NCBI GenBank assembly: GCA_036867785.1
Contig: CP145413.1
Location: forward strand, 806,001 to 870,000
Source: Plasmodiophora brassicae
Taxonomy: Eukaryota > Endomyxa: Phytomyxea > Phytomyxea > Plasmodiophorida
Length of the DNA stretch: 64,000 nt
Direction: 5' to 3'
Positions within the stretch are counted from its first letter, which is position 1; every line of letters begins with the position of its first letter. The position numbers and the translations under genes are program-made. Below the pieces are notes generated by a model. That model did no database searches and was not told where the DNA came from. It worked only from the letters and a program-made list of their open reading frames with translations. This document shows, one piece after another, positions 35,401 through 44,275 of the stretch.

Positions 35401-38400
35401 AAGAAGCAGATGCGGAACTTCGACGACACGCCCGCCAACCTGTACAAGTTCTTCATCGACCGGATCCGCGACAACCTCCACGTCGTCCTCTGCTTCTCGC
35501 CGGCCAGCGACAAGTTCGCCGAGCGCGCCAGGCGGTTCCCGGCGCTGATCAGCGGCTGCACCATCGACTGGTTCCTGCGCTGGCCGCAGGAGGCGCTCGT
35601 GTCGGTCAGCGAGAAGTTCCTGTCCGACCCGGCCTTCGAGCTGAACTGCACGCCGGACGTCGCCAAGGCCCTGCCCGTCCACATCGGCGCCGTCCACGAC
35701 ATTGTCGTCGAGGCCTGCGCCGAGTACTTCCGCAAGTACCGTCGGCACGTGTACGTGACGCCCAAATCGTACCTGTCGTTCATCAAGAACTTCATGACGC
35801 TCTACTCGGCGAAGCTCGCCGAGATCTGCGACAAGGAGCGCCGCGTGGGTACCGGCCTGAAGAAGCTGGGCGAGGCCGCCGAGGACGTCGAGAAGATGAA
35901 GACGGTGCTGGCCAAGCAGAAGATCGACCTGCTGGAAGCGGAGCGCAACACGACTGCCATGCTGGCCAAGCTGGAGATCGGCGCCAAGGAGGCCAACGAC
36001 AAGAAGCAGAAGGCGTCGGCGATCGAGAAGACGTGCCAGGAGACGGCCGCCAACATCGAATCGGAACGCGCCGTCGCCAACAGCGAGTTGCAGGCGGCGC
36101 TGCCGTTCCTGCGCGACGCCGAGGAGGCCGCCAAGTCCATCAACAAGCAGGACATTGCGTTCATCACGAAGCTCGGGTCGCCGCCCGACCTCATCAAGCG
36201 CATCATGGACTGCGTCCTGATCCTGCTGATGGGCGGCCTGGACCCGGTGAAGCCGTTCGAGATCAAGACCGGCAAGACGATGACGCAGTTCATCGCGCCG
36301 TCGTACGACTCGTTCGCCAAGAAGCTGATGGCGAACACGAACTTCCTGCCGTCGCTCGAGCTGTTCTCCGCCCTGCAGAAGGACAACATCAACGAGGAGA
36401 CCATGGAGCTGCTCGAGCCGTACCTGGCGATCGAGGACTTCTCGCCCGAGAACGCCAAGAAGGTGTCGGGCGCCGCCGAGGGCCTCTGCAAATGGGTCAA
36501 GGCCATGTTCTCGTACCACAACGCGTCGCTGATCGTCGCCCCGAAGCTCGAGCAGCTCAAGGTGAAGGAGGCGGAGCTGAGCGAGGCGAACGCCAAGCTG
36601 CGCAAGGCGATGGAGGCGTCGGCGGGCGCCCAGGCCGAGGTCGACGCCCTGCAGGCCGACTTCTCGCGCACCATGGCCGAGAAGACCAAGATCGAGCAGA
36701 CGGCGCAGGCGACGAAGAACAAGATGACGGCGGCGAACTCGCTGATCAACGGCCTGTCCGGCGAGCGCATCCGGTGGACGGAGGATTCGCAGCGGTTCGC
36801 CGAGGTCAAGAAGCGCCTGGTCGGCGACTGCGCCCTGGCCTGCGCGTTCGTCTCGTACTGCGGCCCGTTCAACAACGAGTTCCGCAAGCGCCTCGGCTAC
36901 GAGTACTTCACGAAGGACTGCACCGAGCGGAACATCCCGCTGACCCGGCAGCTCGAGGTCACCAAGTTCCTCGTGTCGGACGCGACCGTCGCCGAGTGGA
37001 ACTCGCAGGGCCTGCCCAAGGACGACCTGTCCATACAGAACGGCATCCTGGTGACGCAGGCGTCCCGGTGGCCGCTGCTGGTCGACCCGCAGGGCCAGGC
37101 CCTGGCCTGGCTGAGGCGCCGTGAGGCGGCGAACATGCCGCCCAAGGGCACGACGACGCTGACCGACGGCAAGCTGCGCGACCTGCTCGAGTTCTGCATG
37201 GGCGAGGGGCGCGCCCTGCTCATCGAGGGCGTCGAGGAGGAGCTGGACCCGATGCTGGACCCGGTCCTGGAGCGCAACCTGACCAAGAAGGGCCGGTCGT
37301 TCTTCATCAAGCTGGGCGACAAGGTCGTGTCCTTCTCGCTGGACTTCCGCCTGTACTTCATCACGAAGCTGAGCAACCCGCACTTCTCGCCCGAGCTGTC
37401 CGCCAAGACGACCGTCATCGACTTCGCGGTGACGCAGTCGGGCCTCGAGGACCAGCTCCTGTCCCGGGTCATCAACGAGGAGCAGCGCTCGCTCGAGGAG
37501 CAGCGGCAGAAGCTGATCGAGGAGGTCAACATGAACACGATCTCGCTGCTCAACCTGGACAAGCTGCTGCTGGAGCGCCTGACGAACAGCGAGGGCAACC
37601 TGCTCGACGACACGTCGCTGATCGAGGTGCTGGCCGACACCAAGACGAAGGCGCAGGAGGTCAAGGAGAAGATCGCGTCGTCGGTCGACACGGAGAAGAT
37701 GATCAACAAGAAGCGCGAGCAGTACCGGCCGGTGGCGACGCGCGGCTCCGTCATCTACTTTGTCATCGTCGACATGTCGTCGGTGAACTCCATGTACCAG
37801 ACGTCGCTGTCGCAGTTCCTGACCTGGTTCGACTACTCGATCCAGGAGTCGCCCAAGGCGAACCTGGCGGCGAAGCGCGTCGAGAACATCATCGACTTCC
37901 TGACCTACCACGTCTACGTGAACATCAACCGCGGCCTGTTCGTCGTCGACAAGCTCGTCTTCAAGCTGATGGTGACGCTGAAGATCTGTACGACGGCCGG
38001 CGTGATCGACAGCGCCCAGGTGGCGTACTTCCTGCGGGGCAGCGCCGGCCTGAAGGGGGCGCCGCGCAAGCCCAACGAATGGCTGCAGTCGACGTCGTGG
38101 CAGGCGCTCGTGTCGCTCGCCGAGAACGTCGACTTCTTCTCCGACCTGCTGTCGTCGATCCAGGCCGACGACCGCCTCTGGAAGCAGCTGTACGACCAGG
38201 AGGCGCCCGAGCAGTGCCCGATCCCGCACTACGAGGAGCGCCTGGCCTCGAACCGCACCGGGCCCTTCCTGCGCCTCATGCTGCTGCGGGCGTTCCGCGA
38301 CGACCGCACGACGATGGCGGCGAACCTGTTCATCCGCGACGTCATGGGCGAGCGGTACGCCGTGCCGGTGACGCAGACGTTCGAGGACATCTGGGCCGTG

Positions 38401-40299
38401 TCCGACCACCAGCAGCCCGTCATCCTGATGCTGACGCCCGGGGCGGACCCGACCCTGGCCCTGGAGGACCTGGCCAAGCGCAAGCAGGTGTCCATCTTCA
38501 GCGTGTCGATGGGCGAGGGCCAGGAGCCGCACGCCCGCAAGTGCATCGTCGACGGCATGCAGCAGGGCGGGTGGGCCCTGCTGCAGAACTGCCACCTGGG
38601 CCTCGGCTTCATGGGCCAGCTGGTCACCATGCTGAAGAAGTTCCACGAGGAGTTGCAGGTGTCGCCCAAGTTCCGCCTGTGGATCACGTGCGAGCCGCAC
38701 CTCGACTTCCCCATCTCGCTGCTGCAGATGTCCATCAAGGTGACGAACGAGCCGCCGCAGGGCATGAAGGCGGGCCTGCTGCGCTCGTACACGACCGTGA
38801 TCGACGGCGACCGCCTGGACCGGGTCGACTCGTCCAGGTGGCGCGACCTGGTCTTCGCCATCTGCTTCCTGCACTCGGCCGTCCAGGAGCGCCGCAAGTT
38901 CGGCCCGGTCGGCTGGAACATCCCGTACGAGTTCAACCAGTCGGACCTGGAGGCCAGCCTGACGTTCGTCGAGAAGCACATGTTCGGGGCCGCCCAGATC
39001 GACTGGACCACCGTCCGCTACATGGTCTGCGAGGTCCAGTACGGCGGCCGCGTCACCGACAACTTCGACCGCATCCTGTTCAACTCGTACGGCAACGAGT
39101 GGCTGTCCGCCGCCTGCTTCGACGACGACTTTGCGTTCGCCGCCCCGGGCCACTTCGTGTACCGGGTGCCGCGCGTCGAGGGCGCCGACCACATGGTGCG
39201 CGCCATCCGCGATTACATCGACACGTTCCCGCAGGCGGACACGCCCGAGATCTTTGGCCTGCACAGCAACGCCGACCTGACGTTCGGCACCAAGCAGGGC
39301 GTCTACCTGATCGCCACCATCCAGGAGACGCAGCCGAAGCTGTCGGGGGCGGCCGGCGCCGGCAAGTCCCGCGAGGAGATCGTCAAGGACAAGGCCGACG
39401 AGCTGCTCAAGCTCATGCCCGAGTCGTACAAGGACGACGACGTGCGGCGCAACATCACGAAGCGCCCGCAGAAGGAGCTGGAGCAGGTGCTGGGCGCCAA
39501 GGCGCTGCGGGCGCTGGGCGGCGCCGTCAACGGCTTCCAGATCCCGCTGAACGTGACGCTGTACCAGGAGATCCAGCGCCTGCAGATGACGATCACGCGC
39601 GTCCGCAACACCCTGGTCGACGTGCAGCTGGCGATCAACGGCGAGATCATCCTGACGCCCAACCTGCAGGCCGCCCTGGACGCCATCTTTGACGAGAAGC
39701 CACCCGCCTTCTGGTACCGGGCGCCGTCCGGCGAGCAGCTGGCCTGGACCGTGCCCGCCCTGGGCTCCTGGTTCAACGGGCTGATCGAGCGCGAGAAGCA
39801 GCTGACCGCCTGGCTGCGCAAGGGGCGCCCCTCGTCCTTCTGGCTGACCGGGTTCTTCAACCCGCAGGGCTTCCTGACGGCCATGCGCCAGGAGGTGACC
39901 CGGCGGCACAAGGACGAGCGCTGGGCCCTCGACGACGTCACGTTCCACACCGAGGTCACCGACATCGAGACCGTCAACCGGGTCAAGGCGCCGCCCGACG
40001 AGGGCGTCTACATCCACGGCCTGTACATCGAGGGGGCCGCCTGGGACACCAAGGCCAAGGTCCTGACCGAGTCCAGGCCCAAGGAGGTCGTCGTCCCCCT
40101 GCCCGTCCTGTACGTGACGGCGGTGACGACCGAGAAGAGCCGCGCGACGCTCAAGCCGGGCGCCTTCTACAGCTGCCCCTGCTACACGGTCCCGAAGCGC
40201 ACCGACCAGAACTTTGTCTTTGTCGTCAACCTGAAGACGAACCGGGACCCGAACCACTGGACCCTGCGCGGCGTCGCCCTGCTCTGCAGCAAGGAATGA
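26413..40299 (+). CDS. DNAH5: Axonemal outer-arm dynein heavy chain, gamma type (DNAH5/DNAH8/ODA2-like)
   Basis: A single uninterrupted 4,628-aa frame. The N-terminus RHKWIIGRVIEGL and the C-terminus DPNHWTLRGVALLCSKE match outer-arm heavy chains. Order: tail (1-~1400), linker, then the AAA ring. AAA1 has GPAGTGKTE (about 1915) with GKYVVVFNCSDQMRY and GSWGCFDEFNRIDL, a form typical of DNAH5/8. AAA2 has GPAGGGKTT (about 2206), AAA3 GGAGTAKTS (about 2531, a non-standard Walker A), and AAA4 GVGGSGRQSL (about 2894, diagnostic of axonemal not cytoplasmic dyneins). The coiled-coil stalk and microtubule-binding tip span about 3145-3450, followed by AAA5-AAA6 and the C-terminal domain (PPDEGVYIHGLYIEGAAWD). 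It drives ciliary beating as an ATP-dependent minus-end motor. The lack of introns over 13.9 kb contrasts with almost every neighbour. Codon use is extremely G/C-ending, and TTA, CTA and TCA are absent after about codon 982. Confidence 0.95.
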   Translation: MATARHKWIIGRVIEGLAVPEAAVEECLRTDGPVLEEFLTADVKDGAEARPVIFFYGTRPAPPAANAKPGDVPAAPGAVTVRLSSRPDGDSDRDRLADRCVYFVRTRDRPVALKVGSDETVLSGDVQADLLGQLEATLSQLCIPGLQQGMQGAASEGAWGMVRSDADRAAFLSAAAKFDDGLRRIISNMGSELNLQEVDEPVASIDATPSAYELAAKDPSNVAYCMQVLASWCKSIREYVDEPDKTDASQITSGPEVEIERWNRRMLTLTRIVEQLRKPHGQVVVGIVGAARKLQSSAAAAPAQGQGAGHGHGPAPPSTGHDAPSAERPGQGALPGSVLTILELLDEWRETDAALSDALNEAKDNVRFLENLRKFIEPLYTEPPAIISESLPAIMNSMKMIHTLSRHYSTVPRMTALFVRITNQLIAASKKEIYGGEDARRLWDKDPQVVVEKINGCLRLADEYQSQYRATKKKLLSMAKGKQFSFDEDVIFGRFERFGRRLEKLGDMFASIRQFSALADQKIDGMEAVHEKFTSLIQEFKAKGHDLLDYTNTAFERDFVEFTMNNSALENAIQEFIERSFSKIVSIEQSLQLLKQFRSILHREALQEELDHKYQMIFKSYGTQLHHAQELYEKYKQEPPIARDFPKISGNIHWSRQLLRRITNPMEKFKANPKVFHPKESRKIVKHYNKLARVLIEFETLWFKAWCESAEQAKLGLQSRLIVRHPDNGRLYVNFDRRVLMLMREAKNLRLMGFQIPPSASVVLLLQDKLKGYYNDVSHVLATYNRVVHLVSPVTGSLLKPHLLDLENKIRPGMTTMNWTSMSIESFLSHVKNGIARLEYLLCNINDIVENRIRHNLQTIGRILLVDIPSDLAMPVTEFVKRQRAHIAKCQRFLVQKNLEIERAVDDLIAAVLDYPLDAFVPRTSPRDINKVKQYYSGLMYHALLSCTRTSLTFLKRRSSEGSAAAAIFDVDLSLQVPDVRLSPSLDQVQEAICQTAREIINCSQKIVDWDYDVEGETRKGIPFYNRLTADKGVVVQLLLLTGAVEKTKASVGGHLERFSKYSWLWVKDPEQAYAEFIAKKNRVLDDFLVELHRFVEVEKEIDGLADFERMMSLNLRTENLKLQLKHECDRWKFQFSENLHQEVKGDLDKLTEKMKDFATRLSREVKDMSSLKFVMDTLAEIRQVESWIDMEFSSITERYNTLEKYLPFGVITKNEMDERSVLLGNWKATIHQAEQVLDKVNTLQGPFKEDLIVNIEQFKVDVKQFREEYDRSGPMVPNLTPSDAMMALNKFKREFENLARKYDLYNSGEKLFGLPEMQYEDLTRTRKELKLLVSLYSLWKTVLTTVDEYKMIPWSEVVASVDQMASNVEMFAAQCKKLNKEVKTWDAYKELSATIADFLAILPLLSELSKPSIRERHWKEISQITGKEFDLANFADMKLKTVLEANLFQFREDIEEVCDGADKQLGIEKKLKETDVLWGTMKFEFGPWKERGDVILAGSKVNAIIEQLEESQSALGQMLTMRHVKPFEEEASGWLKKLSDVNDVLESWIKVQLLWMSLEAVFTGGDIARQMPADTRVFLKVDKEWTSRLMAKAKELGNVVACCQNEYIKNILPSMFTDLESCQKALDGYLEAKRNKFPRFYFVSNPALLVILSQGSDKDAVQSCFAKVFDSIDRVEFSGNNIVAIKSLASGYGVQDVERIPLTTNVPAQGNIEDWLGQLEEQMRHAMKHIVRKAAMELADFDLNDLERFVTESPGQVALLGIQLMWTTDVQQSLVQAARGNKTSVQNALRKQMQVLSQISAMTVGDIPTKMERTKIETLVTIQVHQRDEFQMINTLYKKKMIKSAADFQWQKQLRCTWVPEDDDCVISVADVNFNYCYEYLGCKERLVVTPLTDRCYISLTQALGMFFGGAPAGPAGTGKTETVKDLGRALGKYVVVFNCSDQMRYTDTAKLYKGLCQSGSWGCFDEFNRIDLEVLSVVAQQIMAILNAMRARLDRFQFPGESGEVTLDERCGFFITMNPGYAGRQELPENLKALFRGVAMMVPDREIIMKVKLASVGYTEFPILAQKFRVLYALCEEQLSKQRHYDFGLRNILSVLRTAGVNLRIEVNKGNSSDKASLEEMLLMRTLRDMNMSKLVADDVPLFISLLHDLFPNQPDPAKATYPDVENAMREAIAANKLVYHEPWVAKAIQLYETSLVRHGLMMVGPAGGGKTTAIKVLLEALSAVRDKHVLVTMNPKAIRAEEMFGENDRISGEWTHGIFSSIWFKYNDNTRNHHTWICCDGPVDAVWIENLNTVLDDNKLLTLANGDRIPMSDNVRMVFEVENLRNASPATVSRAGIIFVSAQDLGYEPFVRAWLSSRRADESAIVSKLFDRYIVEGDILSFLARSTTAVMAASDVQYVTNCFQLVEALLSSSVERQVVYNADQIERLFLYALVWSVGGLLEQDDRAKLNGFLAGVAPAGAMPDASNGLTLYDYVVDAKTLEWRPWQAPQWAYPRDNFTFSSILVPTVDSVRAEYLMSSLAHMNRSVLITGGAGTAKTSTVFQYTNTFVPDKMVLKKITFSSATTARMFQDSIEADIEKRQGKTYSPPGGRMMTVFLDDLSMPEVNTWGDQPTLEIVRQLMATGGIYFLDKDKRGDRKIIENLLYVAAMSHPGGGRNDIPSRLKRHFFMFNMTPPSRVTIDNIYGSMCRGRFETVPALLAIVPTLTDATIRLWLRVKAKMLPTPSKFHYLFNMRDLSRIFQGILFAPVDVLGGTTARLIGLWRHECARVLQDKLVSIADQHWFRSCLDEITGDAFGADEVRQQQASSLLFVDFLRPDVVDPETDEVVELAPKVYEAAPSFAVVKERIQAFLTKYNETPGNKVMDLVLFEDAVNHLMRISRIIGMPRGSALLVGVGGSGRQSLARLAAYIARHRPFQIELTRTYKTDNLKEDIKKLMELTGKQGVGVTFLFTDSDVIYEDFLEYINAVLATGEISGLFPKDERDLMCAELRAIAKKQMRNFDDTPANLYKFFIDRIRDNLHVVLCFSPASDKFAERARRFPALISGCTIDWFLRWPQEALVSVSEKFLSDPAFELNCTPDVAKALPVHIGAVHDIVVEACAEYFRKYRRHVYVTPKSYLSFIKNFMTLYSAKLAEICDKERRVGTGLKKLGEAAEDVEKMKTVLAKQKIDLLEAERNTTAMLAKLEIGAKEANDKKQKASAIEKTCQETAANIESERAVANSELQAALPFLRDAEEAAKSINKQDIAFITKLGSPPDLIKRIMDCVLILLMGGLDPVKPFEIKTGKTMTQFIAPSYDSFAKKLMANTNFLPSLELFSALQKDNINEETMELLEPYLAIEDFSPENAKKVSGAAEGLCKWVKAMFSYHNASLIVAPKLEQLKVKEAELSEANAKLRKAMEASAGAQAEVDALQADFSRTMAEKTKIEQTAQATKNKMTAANSLINGLSGERIRWTEDSQRFAEVKKRLVGDCALACAFVSYCGPFNNEFRKRLGYEYFTKDCTERNIPLTRQLEVTKFLVSDATVAEWNSQGLPKDDLSIQNGILVTQASRWPLLVDPQGQALAWLRRREAANMPPKGTTTLTDGKLRDLLEFCMGEGRALLIEGVEEELDPMLDPVLERNLTKKGRSFFIKLGDKVVSFSLDFRLYFITKLSNPHFSPELSAKTTVIDFAVTQSGLEDQLLSRVINEEQRSLEEQRQKLIEEVNMNTISLLNLDKLLLERLTNSEGNLLDDTSLIEVLADTKTKAQEVKEKIASSVDTEKMINKKREQYRPVATRGSVIYFVIVDMSSVNSMYQTSLSQFLTWFDYSIQESPKANLAAKRVENIIDFLTYHVYVNINRGLFVVDKLVFKLMVTLKICTTAGVIDSAQVAYFLRGSAGLKGAPRKPNEWLQSTSWQALVSLAENVDFFSDLLSSIQADDRLWKQLYDQEAPEQCPIPHYEERLASNRTGPFLRLMLLRAFRDDRTTMAANLFIRDVMGERYAVPVTQTFEDIWAVSDHQQPVILMLTPGADPTLALEDLAKRKQVSIFSVSMGEGQEPHARKCIVDGMQQGGWALLQNCHLGLGFMGQLVTMLKKFHEELQVSPKFRLWITCEPHLDFPISLLQMSIKVTNEPPQGMKAGLLRSYTTVIDGDRLDRVDSSRWRDLVFAICFLHSAVQERRKFGPVGWNIPYEFNQSDLEASLTFVEKHMFGAAQIDWTTVRYMVCEVQYGGRVTDNFDRILFNSYGNEWLSAACFDDDFAFAAPGHFVYRVPRVEGADHMVRAIRDYIDTFPQADTPEIFGLHSNADLTFGTKQGVYLIATIQETQPKLSGAAGAGKSREEIVKDKADELLKLMPESYKDDDVRRNITKRPQKELEQVLGAKALRALGGAVNGFQIPLNVTLYQEIQRLQMTITRVRNTLVDVQLAINGEIILTPNLQAALDAIFDEKPPAFWYRAPSGEQLAWTVPALGSWFNGLIEREKQLTAWLRKGRPSSFWLTGFFNPQGFLTAMRQEVTRRHKDERWALDDVTFHTEVTDIETVNRVKAPPDEGVYIHGLYIEGAAWDTKAKVLTESRPKEVVVPLPVLYVTAVTTEKSRATLKPGAFYSCPCYTVPKRTDQNFVFVVNLKTNRDPNHWTLRGVALLCSKE

Positions 40300-40384
40300 G
40301 GCTCTCTCGGGTCCCGCCAGTAAATACATCCACCCCTCGTGTGTGTGTGTGTTCCTCCTGTATCGTTCGAGTTGCCTGGCTGCG

Positions 40385-41413
40385 TTAGACGCTCTCGTAC
40401 GGGTCCGCATCGGCCCACGGGTCCTCGTGGCCCAGCCGGATGTGCCGGTGGACCGGCCCATCCAGAGGCAGGCGCTCGGCGTCCAGCTGGGGCACGGCGC
40501 CGCTGATGACGTCGCAGAGCAGACCGTACACGAACTCGTAGCCGGCAGGAGACAAATGCAGGCCTGCCGTCCAGTCATTCGCCAATGCACCCCAGGACAG
40601 ACGAGTGTACAGACCGTCGGACAGGAACGCGGTCCAGTTGGGCGCGGCCAGCATGGCTTGAAAGACGTCGACCACGGGGACGTTGCAGAGCCGGCCGACC
40701 TCCAGGCACGCGTCCACATAGGGACGAACGCCGTCCAACGACCGCGTTCCCGCGCTGTATCCCTTGCGGATGCAATCGGCATCGTACGCGGCGTTGTCGA
40801 TCGGCGGTGGCGTCAGCAGGACCAGGAAATCGCCACGACCCGTTCGCCGCCTGCCAGGCAGTATTAGTTATCGGCAGGGCGCGTGGGCGGGCGCAGGAGG
40901 TACCTATCCGCAATGAGGTCAACGAGATCGACCAGGTTGCCCTTGTACTCGTCGACAGGGACGTGCTGCGGTTCGGAGGGCAGGACGGCGTCGTTGGCGC
41001 CCAGCCACAATGTGAACAGGGCTGGGTGGTGCGCGAACGCCCACGACCCCGCCGCCTTGTGCCGTTCGACCAGGACCTTCATGTGCCGGCTGTTGTACCC
41101 GCTATAGCCACGGTTGATGACATCTGCAGCAGTCGTCAGATCGGGGGACGCTCTGTGTGTGTGTATGTGTGCGGGCAAGGCATGGACCCGCTTTGCGTCT
41201 GTATCGGTCGGCGAGCAGGCAGTGGATGCCGCCGGGGCGCGTCCCTTGCTGGGTGATCGAATCGCCGACCAGGACGATCTGCGCGCGCCCGCTGGCGAAC
41301 CCGGGCGCGTCCGTGCGCCGGGGCGCCGTCGCCATCATCGCCAGCAGGACGGCCAGCAGCGGCGGCAGGAATAGACGCCAACGATCGACGACACGACGGC
41401 GCAATGACGACAT
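40385..41413 (-). CDS. IAH1: SGNH/GDSL esterase, isoamyl-acetate-hydrolase-like, with N-terminal membrane anchor
   Basis: Exons 41413-41188, 41123-40904 and 40850-40385; introns of 64 and 53 nt (the first contains a TG/CA run); 303 aa. SGNH block I is IVLVGDSITQQG (nucleophile Ser), then YRRKADVINRGYSGYNSRHM (Gly and Asn region), block III TLWLGANDAVLP, and block V near DGLYTRLSWGALANDWTAGLHLSPAGY (split), with Asp and His of the triad in the DWTAGLHLS region. The family hydrolyses short-chain acetate esters. The first ~35 residues (RWRLFLPPLLAVLLAMMA) form a signal anchor, unusual for the cytosolic yeast enzyme and suggesting a secretory-pathway location. The gene is convergent with the dynein gene, 85 bp apart, across a short TG repeat (40338-40351). 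Confidence 0.88.
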
Positions 41414-42410
41414 GGCCCCTGGGTCCGGGAGCTTCGCGGGACGCCAAGACGTAATCGCTGGGGCCCTCGACCATCATTGATTTTCGCACGTGACGTCCAC
41501 GACGTCGAACAGCCCCAGCAACGCCGGTCAGCGGGAACACGATGCCTTCCTGGGTCCTTATTGTCCACCGCGATGCTATTCAGGCAGGCACGGGGCAGGC
41601 AGAGCGACGCTCAGGGACCACTCCCATGGGCATGGAGTCAGGCAGTCCCCTGACGACTTGCGGCCAACGTCTGGCAGACATTCGTCCTGGGAACGCGGCA
41701 ACGCAAGTCGAGCGATGCACTCGTCGGTAAACGCCAACCTGGCCATTCGCTGACACATCATATCGAAAGGGTCGTCGTCCGTGCCCGACTGGCATTCCGA
41801 TTGAGGGCACAGACACGTTTGCATCGGACGCGAGGCGATCGTTGTCCCCGTTGGGGCGCGCCTCCGGTCCGCTGCCTGGCACCCAGGGTCAGCGAGCTGC
41901 GTGGAACCACGTCGAAGATCCCTGCTACAGACGGTCATGGCACGCAAGCGGAACGCAATGATGGGCGCGGCCGTTCAAGCAGTTCCATACTCGGGTAGTC
42001 GGCGCGCGCGCGCCCGCTTGGACGAGTCGGCATTCGTGCAGGCGCGCGCATATTGAACTGATTACAACTAGCATTGCCGTTGTCTTCGTTTAGTTTAGTT
42101 TAGTTGTGTTTCGCGCTTTCCAGGGAGGCGCCTCGGCGTTGTCTTCGTTGCTCTTCACGAACTCGCTGCTACCGAAGTCGTACAACCGATTGTAGTTTGG
42201 ATGGGGGTCGGACCCCGGAGGGGCTGCCTACGTATCGCTTGCGCGAATCAGACCCGTCGTAGTTCAAACTCGAAGTTAGGCGTCGATGTTAGGCCAGTGG
42301 ATATGGCCCCGGGTCCGGCGTTTCCACGAACAATGAATACGCCTGGAGCCATATTGTTAACAGCCGGCCGTCGACGGCATTTACGAAGCCACATGCTCGT
42401 AATTAGGTAA

Positions 42411-42648
42411 ACTGGCGAGAAATGAGGAAGACTCGCACACAAAGCTCCTGGAACCTGGGAGCAAAGATTAAGGCCGAGGCGGTAAACGCCGACCGGCAGA
42501 GTGCAGGTACAGGCCAGGTTCAAGTGAACTGGCGAGACATGCGGACAACTCGAAGAGGACGCTCCTGAAACCAGGGAGGAGCAAGGGTTAAGGTCGAGGC
42601 GGTAAACGCCGACCAGCAAAGAGCAGGTACAGGCCCGGTTCAAGTGAA
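42411..42648 (+). repeat. Two tandem ~117-bp units
   Basis: Both units start actggcgaga (42411 and 42528) and share gaggcggtaaacgccgacc and caggtacaggcc. They are diverged, at roughly four-fifths identity by eye. The minus-strand frame across them repeats VHLN-ACTC-VGVYRL, but this reads as repeat translation rather than a gene. Confidence 0.75.
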
Positions 42649-43848
42649 CGTGTGACCCATCGATTACGAAGCCCAGACTCAAGCTCCACGATGGAGAACG
42701 CAGGATACCCATCGGCAACTAACGTGGCAAACGTATCGTCCGGAGTTCCAGCGCCGGTGGTCCTATGCAACGAGCTCAGTATCAGTTCACAGTTGTCTAT
42801 TCCAATTACTCATATTGATCCAGGTTGGCCTTGACAACGACTTCGCCGGAGCGACGGCAGCAGGAACGGTATGTAGGCAGAACGGAGAGTGTGGCATCAT
42901 CCAGCATGCTTGAGCCGGCGTGCCTATGCGACCAGTGAGAATCGGCTCAGATTCCAGTCTGCGAATTGCATACGCGATATGGGCACCCGCAGGGCCTGCC
43001 TCGACAACGCCTCCAACGTAGTGACGACAGCACGAACGTAGCCGTTACGTCGACAGGACCGAGCAGTCTGAGAGAATATCGTCAGCGCATTCGGCAACAA
43101 ACGACACATACCAGATTGGCTTGCATGTCGCGAGTCCCTGTGAACGTAGCCCACTAAGTAGGCCGTCAGATCCTATCACATCTCGGCGCCTGTACGAACC
43201 TCGATGCGGCATGCCATCGCGTTACGCGATTACACTCCATTCGTTAACGCGTTCACAGCACTGGACCTGCTTGTCGCGCGGACGCGGCGTCCCTGCGTCG
43301 ACACCTGTACACAGCCGACTGGAGTGAGTACAACTGCCAATGAGCTGTGCACCTGAGCCTGTCGATCTGCAGCACGATGAAGACATGACGAAAGGGAACA
43401 CCGATGTGCCAATGTGGGCACCCTGTTCACGGACGCTGCTCAGCAGGTGATGACGTAAGCGGGAGCAACCTTGGCACTTGATCCAACTTAGTCTTGCAGA
43501 ACATATTATTGCATGTCGAGCCATGACGCCTGCCAGCCTCAACGCATTGAAACCAGCTCGAACAGTGCTGGCCATGAATAAGCATTACCTGCGGCGGGCA
43601 ATCTCAGCGACGCAGCATTCGCTCATCAGCGTTGGTGTACACGAGACCTGTCCGCGTGGATCGCATTGTGCTGCGAGTCGCGCCCGACGTACCTGACCGG
43701 AGCAATCGTGTGCCCTATAGGAAACCATCATCGTTGACAGAAATGAACAATGATGCACGAACCTCCTCCATGTTTGATCCGGTGACGGGGGGCGCATCAC
43801 ATGCGGGCATTCGACGGCGCCCCTAGGCGAAGCATACCCCACATGCCG

Positions 43849-44275
43849 AGCGGCTGTTGCCCACGTCAGCTCTTAACGTACCAGTTGCGCGTGCGCGACG
43901 CCACTTTGTTTGCGGTTCGCCCTCGAAGTTCCGGATGAATCCGATGAAGGGCATCGGGAAGGATGCACATCTGACCTGCCGGTATGGTACCTGAAGGTAT
44001 CTGAGGGACATCACACGGTCAGTGGAGGCGACAAGCGCTGCCAATGCCAAACGGCTGTTGCAAATGCGTGTTAGGTTGAGCCGATGCATCCTGAGGGTTC
44101 TCGGGCAAACGTACCAGTGGCGCGTGAGCGACGTCACCTTTGACTGCGGTTCTGGCGTTCCGGAGAAAACTCGAATGAAGGGCATCGCTCGGGAAGGATG
44201 CAGATAGGCCCTGCCTGTATATGGTACCTGAGGGACATCACACGGTCAGTGGAGGCGACGAGCGCTGTCGATGTG
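43849..44275 (+). repeat. Two tandem ~200-bp units
   Basis: Each unit starts cggctgttgc (43849 and about 44050) and contains cgtaccagt-gcgcgtg, gatgaagggcatc or an equivalent, ggtacctga, and the well-kept tail gacatcacacggtcagtgga. Indels make the copies unequal. No coding potential is recognised. Confidence 0.75.

Noticed and set aside
26413-40299. Cytoplasmic dynein 1 heavy chain
   Set aside because: AAA4 GVGGSGRQSL, the AAA1 form and the C-terminus fit outer-arm axonemal heavy chains, not DYNC1H1.
29356-40782. Minus-strand open frame of 3,808 codons opposite the dynein gene
   Set aside because: Its translation is Arg/Leu/Gln/Asp/Val-rich without domains and mirrors the codon register of the dynein gene. 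It is a by-product of codon bias.
42088-42105. Interstitial telomere repeat (TTTAG)n
   Set aside because: Only about three and a half 5-nt units, a length expected by chance, and not a known telomere unit.
42248-42718. Minus-strand frame with repeated VGVYRL segments
   Set aside because: The repetition follows the 117-bp DNA duplication, with no start context, splice pattern or family resemblance.
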